A stretch of DNA of 47,944 nucleotides, taken from CAILZL01 sp035548495 (GTDB lineage Bacteria; Pseudomonadota; Gammaproteobacteria; Steroidobacterales; Steroidobacteraceae). Positions 1-7,229 of the stretch are shown piece by piece (the first letter of the stretch is position 1; every line of letters begins with the position of its first letter). The position numbers and the translations under genes were made by a program. Under the pieces are notes generated by a model. It had not been told where the DNA came from. It worked only from the letters and a program-made list of their open reading frames with translations, and did not search any database. The DNA lies in assembly GCA_035548495.1 (NCBI GenBank), contig DASZSV010000073.1, positions 1 to 47,944 of the forward strand, given 5' to 3'.

Positions 1-890
1 AGCACATCCGCAATGCAATTGGCCAGTGCATTGGCCAGCTGTTTCTTGTTCCTTACGTGATGATAAACAAGACTGATCTTGCGGGCAGGGCAGGGCTTTT
101 CAAAACTGCGCAGGTTCTTGTTGATTTCATTCGCAGTCAACATGCCGGTCGCGAGCGCGGGCAATAACGTATAACCTTCCCATTTGCGGATAACATCAAT
201 CAATGTTTGCAAACTGGCTGATTCAATTCTCAGACGGCGTTTGTCCTGTGTTGCTTTCGATTTGCACAATTGCAATACCTGATCACGCAGGCAATGTGCT
301 TCATCCAGCAACAATATCTCTGTCGATGACAGTTCCGAAACGGATGCATGCCTGTGATCCAGCACGGGATGATTTTTTGAAGCAAACACCATGAACGGTT
401 CGTAGAACAATGGCTTTTCCACAAGACTGGCAGGACATCTTTGCGGCGTGGAAAGAATTGCACAATCCAGTGTTCCTGCATCAATGTGCTGTACCAGTTG
501 CTGTGTAGGTTCTTCAGTCACACTGAGTTCCACGTCGGGATAGGTTTCCATGAAGCGCTTGAGGAATAGCGGTAGCAATGAAGAGCCTGCAGAAGGAATG
601 ATGCCCAGACGCAGATGACCCTTGATTTCGCCTTTCATCTCCGCTGCCATCACTTTCAGTTGATTGGCCTGATCCAGCACGCTTTGCGCCTGTGACAACA
701 ACTCGTGGCCTGCTTCGGTGACCTCGATTCCCTGACGGCTTCTGACGAACAGCTTGTAACCCAGCTCGGCTTCGAGGTTGGCTATTTGTACCGACAATGA
801 AGGTTGTGAAATAAAGCAGTTCTCCGCGGCCCTGGAAAATTGCTTTGTCTTCATTACTTCAACGGCATATCGAAGTTGATCAAGTGTCAT
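1..890 (-). CDS. oxyR: OxyR-like LysR-family hydrogen-peroxide regulator (3' end outside window)
   Basis: The reverse strand from the ATG at 888-890 gives about 296 residues without a stop before the window edge, so only the last few residues should be missing compared with the roughly 305-residue OxyR family. The N-terminus (MTLDQLRYAVEVMKTKQFSRAA) is a LysR winged helix. Near residue 200 it has LLLDEAHCLRDQVLQLC: two cysteines eight residues apart around LRDQ, as in the Cys199-LRDQ-Cys208 redox switch of E. coli OxyR, followed by LLPALA. By family knowledge it is a cytoplasmic peroxide sensor activating catalase and peroxiredoxin genes; targets are not visible here. It is divergent from the GNAT gene. 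Confidence in the OxyR subtype rests on the paired cysteines. Confidence 0.88.
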   Translation of the reverse strand, partial: MTLDQLRYAVEVMKTKQFSRAAENCFISQPSLSVQIANLEAELGYKLFVRSRQGIEVTEAGHELLSQAQSVLDQANQLKVMAAEMKGEIKGHLRLGIIPSAGSSLLPLFLKRFMETYPDVELSVTEEPTQQLVQHIDAGTLDCAILSTPQRCPASLVEKPLFYEPFMVFASKNHPVLDHRHASVSELSSTEILLLDEAHCLRDQVLQLCKSKATQDKRRLRIESASLQTLIDVIRKWEGYTLLPALATGMLTANEINKNLRSFEKPCPARKISLVYHHVRNKKQLANALANCIADV

Positions 891-906
891 GTGGCTCTGG
901 TCTAAA

Positions 907-921
907 TTAGTCTGTAGCTAT
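907..921. promoter_or_regulatory. possible OxyR half-site upstream of oxyR
   Basis: The sequence TTAGTCTGTAGCTAT fits the OxyR half-site ATAG-N7-CTAT at seven of eight outer bases, 17 bp upstream of the oxyR start and in the divergent intergenic region. The second half-site expected 7 bp away is poor on both sides. Autoregulation of oxyR is common, so this is plausible but weak. Confidence 0.35.
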
Positions 922-1046
922 CATTCGCTCCTTATTTCATATCTGATTCCAATATTCAAGATGTCATGACTGGCGTGCCCATTGACGGTGCCGGATTTGT
1001 GATTATCCTGCCTGCCGGAGTATCGAATGAGCGGCGTTCTTCTGCC

Positions 1047-1640
1047 ATGAGTAACCGGATAGAGCGCTCGGCATTATTTGAATCAAGCCAGTGGAAGGCG
1101 GTGGCGTTTGATGAAAGCGATGCCCCGGTGTTGCAGCAGTTCTTTGAGCACAACCCGGAATACTTTCTCCTTTGCAATGGCCGGCCTCCGGTTGAAGATG
1201 AAGCACTGCAGGAGCTGCGCAGCACGCCACCGGCGGAAATGACTTACACAACGCAATGGTTTCTTGCGATCCTTGATGAGGCGGGGGAGATAATTGCAAT
1301 TGCTGCGGTATTGTCGGACTTCATCGCAGAACATGCTTGGTTGATCAGCTTATTTATCGTTGCTTCCTCATTGCATGGAACCGGTCAAGCGAAGCAGATG
1401 TATGACCGACTCGAAGAGTGGATGCAGACCAATGGTGCGGCGTGGCTACGATTGGGTGTGGTAAGAGGTAATGTGAAAGCGGAGCGGTTCTGGGAAAATA
1501 TGGGGTATATGCAGGTCAGGGAGCGTCATGATGTTCCCTCTGGTATTCAGGTGAATACACTGCGAGTAATGGTTAAACCGCTTGCCGGTGGGTCGCTGAC
1601 GAAATATCTAACGAAGGTGGAAAGGGATAGGCCGGATTGA
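1047..1640 (+). CDS. GNAT-family N-acetyltransferase
   Basis: About 197 residues from the ATG at 1047, chosen because the upstream in-frame extension (from 966) looks non-conserved. The core shows a GNAT pattern: WFLAILDEAGEIIAIAAV (beta strands), LFIVASSLHGTGQAKQMYDRLEEW (the acetyl-CoA loop, here HGTGQA in place of R/QxxGxG/A) and RLGVVRGNVKAERFWENMGY, typical of motif B. The family transfers acetyl from acetyl-CoA to an amine; the substrate cannot be told. It is divergently oriented to oxyR. A frameshifted relic of a paralogue's C-terminus lies at 8291-8424, sharing RDVPSGI and KPLAGGS segments. Confidence 0.8.
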   Translation: MSNRIERSALFESSQWKAVAFDESDAPVLQQFFEHNPEYFLLCNGRPPVEDEALQELRSTPPAEMTYTTQWFLAILDEAGEIIAIAAVLSDFIAEHAWLISLFIVASSLHGTGQAKQMYDRLEEWMQTNGAAWLRLGVVRGNVKAERFWENMGYMQVRERHDVPSGIQVNTLRVMVKPLAGGSLTKYLTKVERDRPD

Positions 1641-1769
1641 TTGGTGGGGTTGCCTGAGAAATACTTGTCGAACAGCGGCAAGCAGTTGCGGCAGAATCCG
1701 ATCTGATGCTATCTTGCGTGTGCGTTTTTTCAGGCTGGATAGAACGAGTTATGCCCTTCCGAGGCGCAA

Positions 1770-2396
1770 ATGGAAATCTGGCAAACTAATAAGTTAATAC
1801 TCTTTATTGGATTTGTGATTCCAGGATTTGTGAGTTTAAAAGCTTACGAATCGTTTCTGGCATCCACACCAAAAGAATCATCTAAGCAATTGATTGATGC
1901 AGTAGCATACAGTTGTATCAACTATGCTCTATTACTTTGGCCTATTAGTTTGGTTGAGACAAGTAAAATGCGGGCAACCTACCCGAACTTGTACGCAGCG
2001 TTCTATGTTTTCGTTTTGTTGGGTGCTCCTGTCGTGTGGACGTTTCTGTACAAGAAATTACGTGAAACGCAGCTGTTTCAAGCGGCGCTACCACATCCGA
2101 CATCGAAGCCTTGGGACTATCTCTTTGGGCAACGCAAGCCCTACTGGGTCATCATCACGCTAAAGGACGGGAAACAAATTGCAGGTCGTTATGACGCTTC
2201 GTCTTTTGCTTCAAGTGCCCCAGCGCCGGAGCAGCTATATCTTGAAGAAAGGTGGGTTCTAAATGATACGGGCGGGTTCGAAAGACCGCGAGAAGATACT
2301 GCCGGTGTGATGATTCTCGCGCGCGATGTCGAAACTATCGAGTTCTTCCATTTTACATACGGAGACAGCAATGTCGGACAAAAGGAAAATAAATGA
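1770..2396 (+). CDS. DUF6338-like membrane protein
   Basis: A 208-residue protein starting at ATG 1770 behind GAGGCG. Three hydrophobic segments lie at about residues 7-28, 40-62 and 75-93, followed by a soluble domain with WVIITLKDGKQIAGRYD, a beta-rich motif recalling a small SH3/Sm-like fold, then EQLYLEERWVL and a C-terminal VETIEFF. This layout matches what I recall of the DUF6338 family, whose function is unknown. Base composition is visibly more A/T-rich than most of the window, which hints at acquisition. The 3' end overlaps the next small gene by 26 bp, so the two are probably translated together. Confidence 0.72.
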   Translation: MEIWQTNKLILFIGFVIPGFVSLKAYESFLASTPKESSKQLIDAVAYSCINYALLLWPISLVETSKMRATYPNLYAAFYVFVLLGAPVVWTFLYKKLRETQLFQAALPHPTSKPWDYLFGQRKPYWVIITLKDGKQIAGRYDASSFASSAPAPEQLYLEERWVLNDTGGFERPREDTAGVMILARDVETIEFFHFTYGDSNVGQKENK

Positions 2397-2541
2397 AGGC
2401 TATCAACCTTTGCAAAAAGGCTATCAGCCAACTCAGCAGAAACCTCAAACGGGCGGTTTAGTGCAGGACGGGTATCAGCCCACCAAGTCCACTACTAGCG
2501 GAACAAAGCCTGCACCGAATCCACCTCCTAAGAAGCCATGA
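2371..2541 (+). CDS. small GYQP-repeat protein overlapping the DUF6338 gene
   Basis: 56 residues from the ATG at 2371, preceded by GGAG at 2359-2362; an earlier in-frame start at 2326 lies deep inside the upstream gene and is less likely. The peptide carries the tetrapeptide GYQP three times (residues 10, 17 and 34), is rich in Gln, Lys, Thr and Pro, and ends in a proline/lysine tail (PPPKKP). It has no membrane segment and should be disordered. The 26-bp overlap with the DUF6338 gene suggests a functional pair, perhaps with the GYQP repeats as a docking motif. No function is known to me. Confidence 0.7.
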   Translation: MSDKRKINEGYQPLQKGYQPTQQKPQTGGLVQDGYQPTKSTTSGTKPAPNPPPKKP

Positions 2542-2545
2542 ATGG

Positions 2546-2609
2546 GCATAACGGTCTACTCAATCGCGACGCTCCCTAAGCGGCACGCAGTATGAAGGAG
2601 GCGTTAGGT
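2546..2609 (+). other. weak attC-like sequence
   Basis: Starting five bases after the GYQP gene, GCATAAC (2546-2552) and GTTAGGT (2603-2609) resemble the outer R-boxes of an integron attC site, and TAACG/CGTTA at the two ends are complementary. The inner L-boxes are not convincing and no integrase is present. It is recorded because neighbouring genes look like cassette-type orphans. Confidence 0.2.
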
Positions 2610-2762
2610 TTATTGGCAGTCTCTCGGTCTTTTTAAGGGCGATTCAATACCGGGTCAGGGTCGTGGGAATTGATTTGTAGATAAAGCATCAGCTTGATGA
2701 TGGAGAAGCGACTTACGATATTGCGTTCCAGTCATCAGGTGCTGGCGCTGGACGGGGGATTG

Positions 2763-3200
2763 ATGACATTGTTCAAGAAAATCAATGAGTATGTGAAATC
2801 GAGAGACACTTCTTGTTGGTTTCTCATCGTCGCAGGCATTGTTTTGATTTCCGTGAATGTCGAGAGCGCGATAATCCATAACGAAGTATCGCCAAGCGGC
2901 GGACATCACGGTGATGTAGCCGGTGGCATTGCGCTGCTCGCCTTTCAGTTTAAATTGTCATTGTTTATTCTTGCCTTCGCTATTAGCGTGGCGTTGCTCA
3001 CCAAATCAAAATCACCGATTGTTGGTGCAATTTATGGACTCCTCTCGATATTTCCAATTGAAATTGTGCTTGGCATTTTTAGTTATCTACTTTGGCGTCT
3101 TGCTCCTTGGCTGGCCGAGCCGTTTCCTTATCTAGTCGGAAGTGCTCTTATCGTTTTTGGACTTGTCAGAAAGCCAAAGAGCGATCTCCGGCCAATATGA
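2763..3200 (+). CDS. hypothetical four-helix membrane protein
   Basis: About 145 residues from the ATG at 2763, which sits four bases after GGGGG; an in-frame ATG at 2694 has no ribosome site. After a short charged N-terminus (MTLFKKINEYVKSRDTS) there are four hydrophobic stretches, around residues 19-39, 54-80, 85-112 and 119-136, and a basic C-terminus (RKPKSDLRPI), predicting an inner-membrane protein with cytoplasmic ends. I do not recognise the family. The stretch is A/T-rich like the DUF6338 gene upstream, and no partner gene is obvious. Confidence 0.6.
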   Translation: MTLFKKINEYVKSRDTSCWFLIVAGIVLISVNVESAIIHNEVSPSGGHHGDVAGGIALLAFQFKLSLFILAFAISVALLTKSKSPIVGAIYGLLSIFPIEIVLGIFSYLLWRLAPWLAEPFPYLVGSALIVFGLVRKPKSDLRPI

Positions 3201-3520
3201 ATGCTCAGTTCGATTCGCCTCCATATCCAAACGGATCATATCGATCAGTCAGCATGATGACTCACGCAGTTGCGCACGTACTGGGAATGGGATTGGCATA
3301 CCATCCAAATGGAATGAAGTAGCGCTTGATGGCATACAGATATGGTTTCAATGATTGGTGAATCAATTTGTTGTAAGAATCCGGTTTGCCCGGGAAGTCG
3401 GTGTTGACACTAGATGAGCTATAGTATGGTTCAAACATGTACACGATCCGCCCTGTTAAGGTGAAACTCAATGACGAAAACAAACAGGCAATGGCACGAG
3501 CTGAACCGGATGCCAAAGAA

Positions 3521-3547
3521 TGAATCGCCCCGGGTTTGATGGAGGCT
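3521..3547 (+). repeat. IS left inverted repeat
   Basis: 27-bp terminal repeat whose near-exact reverse complement lies at 4813-4839. The outer 15 bases match fully. Confidence 0.92.
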
Positions 3548-3570
3548 TCAACTCTTGAGAGAATGAAGCC

Positions 3571-3891
3571 ATGAAGAAGTCAACGAAGTTTTCCCCTGAA
3601 GTGCGTGAGCGTGCGGTGCGGATGGTGCAAGAGCATCGCGGTGAGTATCCATCACTGTGGGCAGCGATTGAGTCTATTGCGCCGAAGATTGGCTGTGTGC
3701 CGCAGACGCTGAACGAATGGGTGCGTCGGTCGGAAATTGATAGCGGTGTTCGAGAGGGTGTCAGCAGCGAGGAGCGTGAACGTGTCAAAGCACTGGAACG
3801 CGAGGTCAAAGAGCTACGGCGCGCCAATGAGATTCTGAAGCTGGCCAGCGCGTTTTTCGCCCAGGCGGAGCTCGACCGCCGTTTGAAGTGA
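3571..3891 (+). CDS. IS3-family transposase OrfA
   Basis: 106 residues. The N-terminus KKSTKFSPEVRERAVRMV and WAAIESIAPKIGCVPQTLNEWVRR form the helix-turn-helix that binds the IS ends. The second half, from about residue 65, is a leucine-zipper coiled coil (RVKALEREVKELRRANEILKLA) ending FFAQAELDRRLK, the standard OrfA tail. Its stop TGA (3889-3891) overlaps the start of orfB, which is in the -1 frame, so the full transposase is normally an OrfAB fusion made by frameshifting; OrfA alone acts in regulation in this family. AGGAGG is not seen, but GAGAATGAAGCC precedes the ATG. Confidence 0.93.
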   Translation: MKKSTKFSPEVRERAVRMVQEHRGEYPSLWAAIESIAPKIGCVPQTLNEWVRRSEIDSGVREGVSSEERERVKALEREVKELRRANEILKLASAFFAQAELDRRLK

Positions 3892-4805
3892 TGCAGGCGT
3901 TTGTTGATCAACATCGCGATGCCTTTGGAGTCGAGCCGATCTGCAAGGTGCTGCAGATCGCTCCATCAGGCTATCGACGCCATGCCGCACGACAACGCAA
4001 TCCGGCCCTGTGTTGTCAGCGTGCTCATCAGGATAAAACGTTAACGCCCCACATTCAGCGTGTATGGGATACCAACCTGCAAGTGTACGGTGCAGACAAG
4101 GTGTGGCGGCAACTGAATCGTGAAGGCCTGCGTGTCGCACGGTGTACGGTTGAACGCTTGATGAAGCGCATGCAGATACACGGTGTTAGACGTGGCAAAA
4201 CCGTGCGCACCACGATTGCCGATCCGACCGTGGAGTGTCCACAGGACAAAGTCAACCGGCAGTTCAAGGCGGATCGTCCCAATCAACTGTGGGTCTCGGA
4301 CTTCACCTATGTGTCAACCTGGCAAGGCTGGTTGTATGTGGCCTTTGTCATTGATGTGTTTGCGCGACGCATTGTGGGCTGGCAGATCAGTCACTCCATG
4401 CGCACTGACTTTGTTCTCGATGCATTGGAGCAAGCGTTGTATCAGCGACAACCGGATGGTGATGAAGGATTAATCCATCACAGTGATCGAGGGTCGCAAT
4501 ACGTGTCGATCCGTTACACCGAGCGACTTGCTGAAGCAGGCATCGAACCTTCTGTGGGCAGCCGGGGTGACAGCTATGACAATGCATTGGCTGAAACGAT
4601 CAACGGACTCTACAAAGCCGAACTGATCCATCGCCGAGGACCGTGGAGAACAAGACAATCGCTGGAACTGGCCACCCTGCAATGGGTGCACTGGTTTAAT
4701 CATCAACGCTTGCTTGAACCGATTGGCTATATACCACCGGCCGAAGCTGAGGCAAACTATTGGCGGCAACTTGCCAACAACGATGAGTTGCCATTGTGCA
4801 CTTAA
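3888..4805 (+). CDS. IS3-family transposase OrfB, DDE catalytic domain
   Basis: 305 residues, from GTG 3888 or ATG 3891, overlapping orfA by 1-4 bases in the -1 frame. It has the HTH_21-like N-terminal part (VDQHRDAFGVEPICKVLQ, SGYRRHAARQRNP) and an rve integrase core: LWVSDFTYVSTWQG gives the first Asp, IHHSDRGSQYVS the second, and DNALAETINGLYKAELI the Glu. It cuts and joins the IS ends through a circular intermediate in this family. It is complete with no internal stop, and ends 34 bp before the right terminus. Confidence 0.95.
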   Translation: MMQAFVDQHRDAFGVEPICKVLQIAPSGYRRHAARQRNPALCCQRAHQDKTLTPHIQRVWDTNLQVYGADKVWRQLNREGLRVARCTVERLMKRMQIHGVRRGKTVRTTIADPTVECPQDKVNRQFKADRPNQLWVSDFTYVSTWQGWLYVAFVIDVFARRIVGWQISHSMRTDFVLDALEQALYQRQPDGDEGLIHHSDRGSQYVSIRYTERLAEAGIEPSVGSRGDSYDNALAETINGLYKAELIHRRGPWRTRQSLELATLQWVHWFNHQRLLEPIGYIPPAEAEANYWRQLANNDELPLCT

Positions 4806-4812
4806 ACCAAAC

Positions 4813-4839
4813 AGCCTCCACGATACCCGGGGCGATTCA
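4813..4839 (-). repeat. IS right inverted repeat
   Basis: 27-bp repeat complementary to 3521-3547, followed directly by the GAA target duplication at 4840-4842. Confidence 0.92.
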
Positions 4840-5116
4840 GAACCCCACCGCTCAGCAACGTGTTGAATGGCACATGGCACATGCGGCGAACTGCCGTTGC
4901 CGGCCGATTCCAAAGGGCGTGATGGCGCTCATGGCTGCCCAGGGCAAGAAGCCGCCCGGTCGTGTGTTAAAGCGACAGTGAGACCGGGGCTGTTGTGGCG
5001 CCATGATTGACCGTGGCGTGTAATCACCATCCCCGTCGCTGTGGCAACACTGGAACCAACGGCACAATGACCTGTATATGGACCCCTCAATTACTTTAGA
5101 GGAGGCGCGATTCCCA

Positions 5117-5572
5117 ATGACTACTGAAGTACCCACTGCCAAAGTCCTTGCTGAAATCGACGCGGCGCAACTCGCATTTCGCGATGCCTTTGTCCGCAGA
5201 GACCTTGCCGCATATGCGGCGCTTCTGGCGCCCGAGCTTAAGTTCAATTCAACGCGGGGCAGAGTGTTGACACACGATGGCCTCTTGCGCGATGTGAAGC
5301 GTCAGTTTGACCGGCTGATTGCTTTCGACAGTGAATTCAAACGGCAGGAAGCAATCTTGCTCGGTAGTAACGTAGTAGTAACCGGCACGCAGACTGCGCA
5401 GATCGCATTGCGTGTCCTTGCGATTTTTGCGGTCCGGTGGAAAGTAGAGCGCACTGGCCGCTATGTCTGGACCCCTGCAGAGAATGGTTGGCGACTGAAA
5501 GAAATTAACATCCAGCAAGAACGCGTTACCCGTACCGGCTTCGGGTTGGCATCACGAATGTGCCCCAATTGA
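5117..5572 (+). CDS. NTF2-like (DUF4440/SnoaL-type) protein
   Basis: 151 residues from the ATG at 5117, preceded by AGGAGG at 5100-5105; an in-frame ATG at 5078 lies ahead of that ribosome site and is rejected. The sequence VLAEIDAAQLAFRDAFVRRDLAAYAALLAPELKFNSTRGRVLTHDGLL is the usual opening of an NTF2-like cone fold, and GRYVWTPAENGWRLKEINIQQERV the closing strands. Such proteins are small cytoplasmic ligand-binding or isomerase folds; no catalytic residues can be assigned. It stands alone 135 bp after the gene disrupted by the IS. Confidence 0.7.
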   Translation: MTTEVPTAKVLAEIDAAQLAFRDAFVRRDLAAYAALLAPELKFNSTRGRVLTHDGLLRDVKRQFDRLIAFDSEFKRQEAILLGSNVVVTGTQTAQIALRVLAIFAVRWKVERTGRYVWTPAENGWRLKEINIQQERVTRTGFGLASRMCPN

Positions 5573-5810
5573 CGCCGCGTTGCGGCCGATGCGAGTGACG
5601 CCGTTGCGCAGGTATCCATGAAATTACCGTTCGATGAGATAGTCATGTGCAGCAATATCAAACGTTGGTCGACTTTGAATCAATCGCCACCGGGCAGCGG
5701 ATTCGTGACACCTCATTGCAGTGTGTGAGCATGCAGTGTGCCGATGACTGATGACAGCGCCAGAGACCATCGACTCCGGCGATGGTTGGTTCACATCAGG
5801 GAATTCATAT

Positions 5811-6980
5811 CTACGCTGGCAACGAAATAAAGAATGCTGCGCCACCGCTGGCATTTCCCTCAGCCCAGATGCGCCCGTCGTGACGTTCAACAATGCGTCG
5901 TGCCAGGGTCAGGCCGATGCCCAGTCCGTCAACGCCCGCAGTATTTCCAACGCGCTGAAAAGGTTCGAAGATGCGTTCGGCATGCTGCACGTCAAAGCCG
6001 GGGCCATTGTCCTGCACTTGATAGATGACATTGCCATCCCTGCAATACCCATTGATGGCAACGCTGACGGAGTTGTTCTTGCGACTGTACTTGAGCGCAT
6101 TCGACAGCAGATTGGCAAATACCTGACGAATCAGCGGCGCGTCAGCGTGAGCGGCAGGCAGCGATCCAACGGCAACTTCAAAATCATTTTTCGGTTGTTC
6201 CGCACGCAATTCATCAACCACCGAATTTACCAGCGCAGTCATGTCAACCGGCATCCGTTGCAGAGGTGCATGATCCAGGCGCGCAAGTGCCAGCAAGCCA
6301 TCAATGATCTGGACCATGCGCTGTGTTTCTTCTGACATCCGTTCCAGATAGGTGATTGCCCGCTGGTTTCCGGCGTCATCCAGTTCTTCATGAAGCAACT
6401 GCTCGAAGCCGCGGATCACGCGCAGTGGCGAACGCAATTCGTGACTGACCGTATATCCATATGCCTCCAGCTGGCGATTGGCAGTTTCAAGCGCTGTGAT
6501 TCGTTGCGCGACACGTATCTCCAGTTCCTTGTTCATTTGCCGGATGCATTCTTCTGCGCGGCGGCGTTCGGTTACGTCATGAATCACCGCAATGACGAGC
6601 TTCTCTGCTGCAATTTCAATCAGGCCAAGATGGATATCAACCGGCAATTCGGAACAGTCCTTGCGCCGCACACGCAGGTTGCGCCCCATGCGCATCGGTC
6701 TGGTATGCGGCCGGGTCATGAAGTGTTCGCGCTGAGCCCGGTGCTGGTGTGCCAGTGCAAACGGCAACAGTATCTCAACCGGCTGGTCTATCAACTCGTC
6801 GCGTTCATAACCGAAGTCTGCTTCGGCTTGCGTGTTGAGTGTTCTGACAAGTCCTTTTACATCTACTGCAACAATAGCGTCCGGCATCAATTCGAGAAAC
6901 GCCTGAAATGCATCCCACGTCAGGTGTGTTTGACGAAATACGCACTGCACATCGTTGCATTCATCCTCATGTTCAATCAT
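5811..6980 (-). CDS. PAS-domain sensor histidine kinase, soluble
   Basis: 389 residues from ATG 6980, with AAGG about 10 bases upstream. A PAS domain spans about residues 22-140 (PDAIVAVDVKGLVRTLNTQAEADFGY ... IHDVTERRRAEE), then a coiled coil, then HisKA with YTVSHELRSPLRVI (phosphorylated His180). HATPase_c has the N box NLLSNALKY (Asn294), G1 DNGPGF (Asp324) and G2 GLGIGLTLA. No transmembrane segment or signal peptide is present, so it senses a cytoplasmic cue. It resembles the kinase half of bacteriophytochrome-type proteins but lacks the chromophore domains. No response regulator is adjacent; the nearest receiver protein is at 8800-9654, on the other strand. It is an orphan kinase by position. 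Confidence 0.93.
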   Translation of the reverse strand: MIEHEDECNDVQCVFRQTHLTWDAFQAFLELMPDAIVAVDVKGLVRTLNTQAEADFGYERDELIDQPVEILLPFALAHQHRAQREHFMTRPHTRPMRMGRNLRVRRKDCSELPVDIHLGLIEIAAEKLVIAVIHDVTERRRAEECIRQMNKELEIRVAQRITALETANRQLEAYGYTVSHELRSPLRVIRGFEQLLHEELDDAGNQRAITYLERMSEETQRMVQIIDGLLALARLDHAPLQRMPVDMTALVNSVVDELRAEQPKNDFEVAVGSLPAAHADAPLIRQVFANLLSNALKYSRKNNSVSVAINGYCRDGNVIYQVQDNGPGFDVQHAERIFEPFQRVGNTAGVDGLGIGLTLARRIVERHDGRIWAEGNASGGAAFFISLPA

Positions 6981-7077
6981 ACATCTACCTTTACAAGCGC
7001 CATTGGCGCAATTGCGAAAGGCTTTATAGAAAGCGTGTTAATCGTTGTCAACGACGGTTCAACAATAACAAGTTTGA

Positions 7078-7108
7078 TAGCGACAACATTTATCTGGTAG
7101 CGACAACA
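7078..7108. promoter_or_regulatory. two direct repeats TAGCGACAACA between kinase and lacI-type gene
   Basis: TAGCGACAACA occurs at 7078-7088 and 7098-7108, exactly 20 bp apart, so both would face the same side of the helix. Just upstream, 7042-7054 reads TCGTT-GTC-AACGA, an inverted repeat with the related CGTTGTC core. They lie between two divergent regulatory genes and could bind a regulator of either; this is inference. Confidence 0.35.
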
Positions 7109-7229
7109 GTGTTTGAAAGCGACTGAACTATCACGCAGTATTTCCAGTCCTTACCGTGCTGGCGCGAATGAAAGTTTTATTTCGATTAAACGGTAACAAT
7201 AGTGATTGTCAGATAGTTCAGTGTGCGAT

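Larger units (their letters stand above)
3521..4839 (+). mobile_element. IS3-family insertion sequence, complete
   Basis: The 1319-bp element is bounded by 27-bp imperfect inverted repeats (3521-3547 and 4813-4839), both beginning TGAATCGCCCCGGGT and ending GGAGGCT when read inward, with only a few mismatches. A 3-bp direct repeat GAA lies immediately outside each end (3518-3520 and 4840-4842), as expected for IS3-family insertion. It carries overlapping orfA and orfB with the DDE residues intact, so it looks recent and potentially active. It interrupts a small gene. Confidence 0.93.
3471..4981 (+). pseudogene. 62-codon gene interrupted by the IS3-family element
   Basis: Removing the IS (3521-4839) and one copy of the GAA target duplication joins 3471-3520 to 4843 onward and restores one open frame: MTKTNRQWHELNRMPKNP, then TAQQRVEWHMAHAANCRC, then RPIPKGVMALMAAQGKKPPG and a basic tail, stop at 4979-4981. 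The ATG at 3471 has AAGGTG at 3458-3463. The product would be a small basic protein with two closely spaced cysteines; I do not recognise it. The IS entered after codon 16. The downstream part has no start of its own with a good ribosome site, so the gene is probably inactive. Confidence 0.75.

Noticed and set aside
3197..3322. 42-codon frame starting MNAQFDSPPYPNG
   Set aside because: No ribosome site and no resemblance to any family; it begins inside the end of the membrane protein gene.
3437..3523. 28-codon open frame reading MYTIRPVKVKLNDENKQ ahead of the IS
   Set aside because: It overlaps the 62-codon gene in another frame, ends in the IS inverted repeat and does not continue on the other side.
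5751..6335. 194-codon frame on the plus strand
   Set aside because: Antisense shadow of the histidine kinase gene, whose domains are unambiguous.
7180..7205. Possible LacI-type operator around AAACGGTAACAAT
   Set aside because: The two halves do not match as a palindrome when compared base by base.
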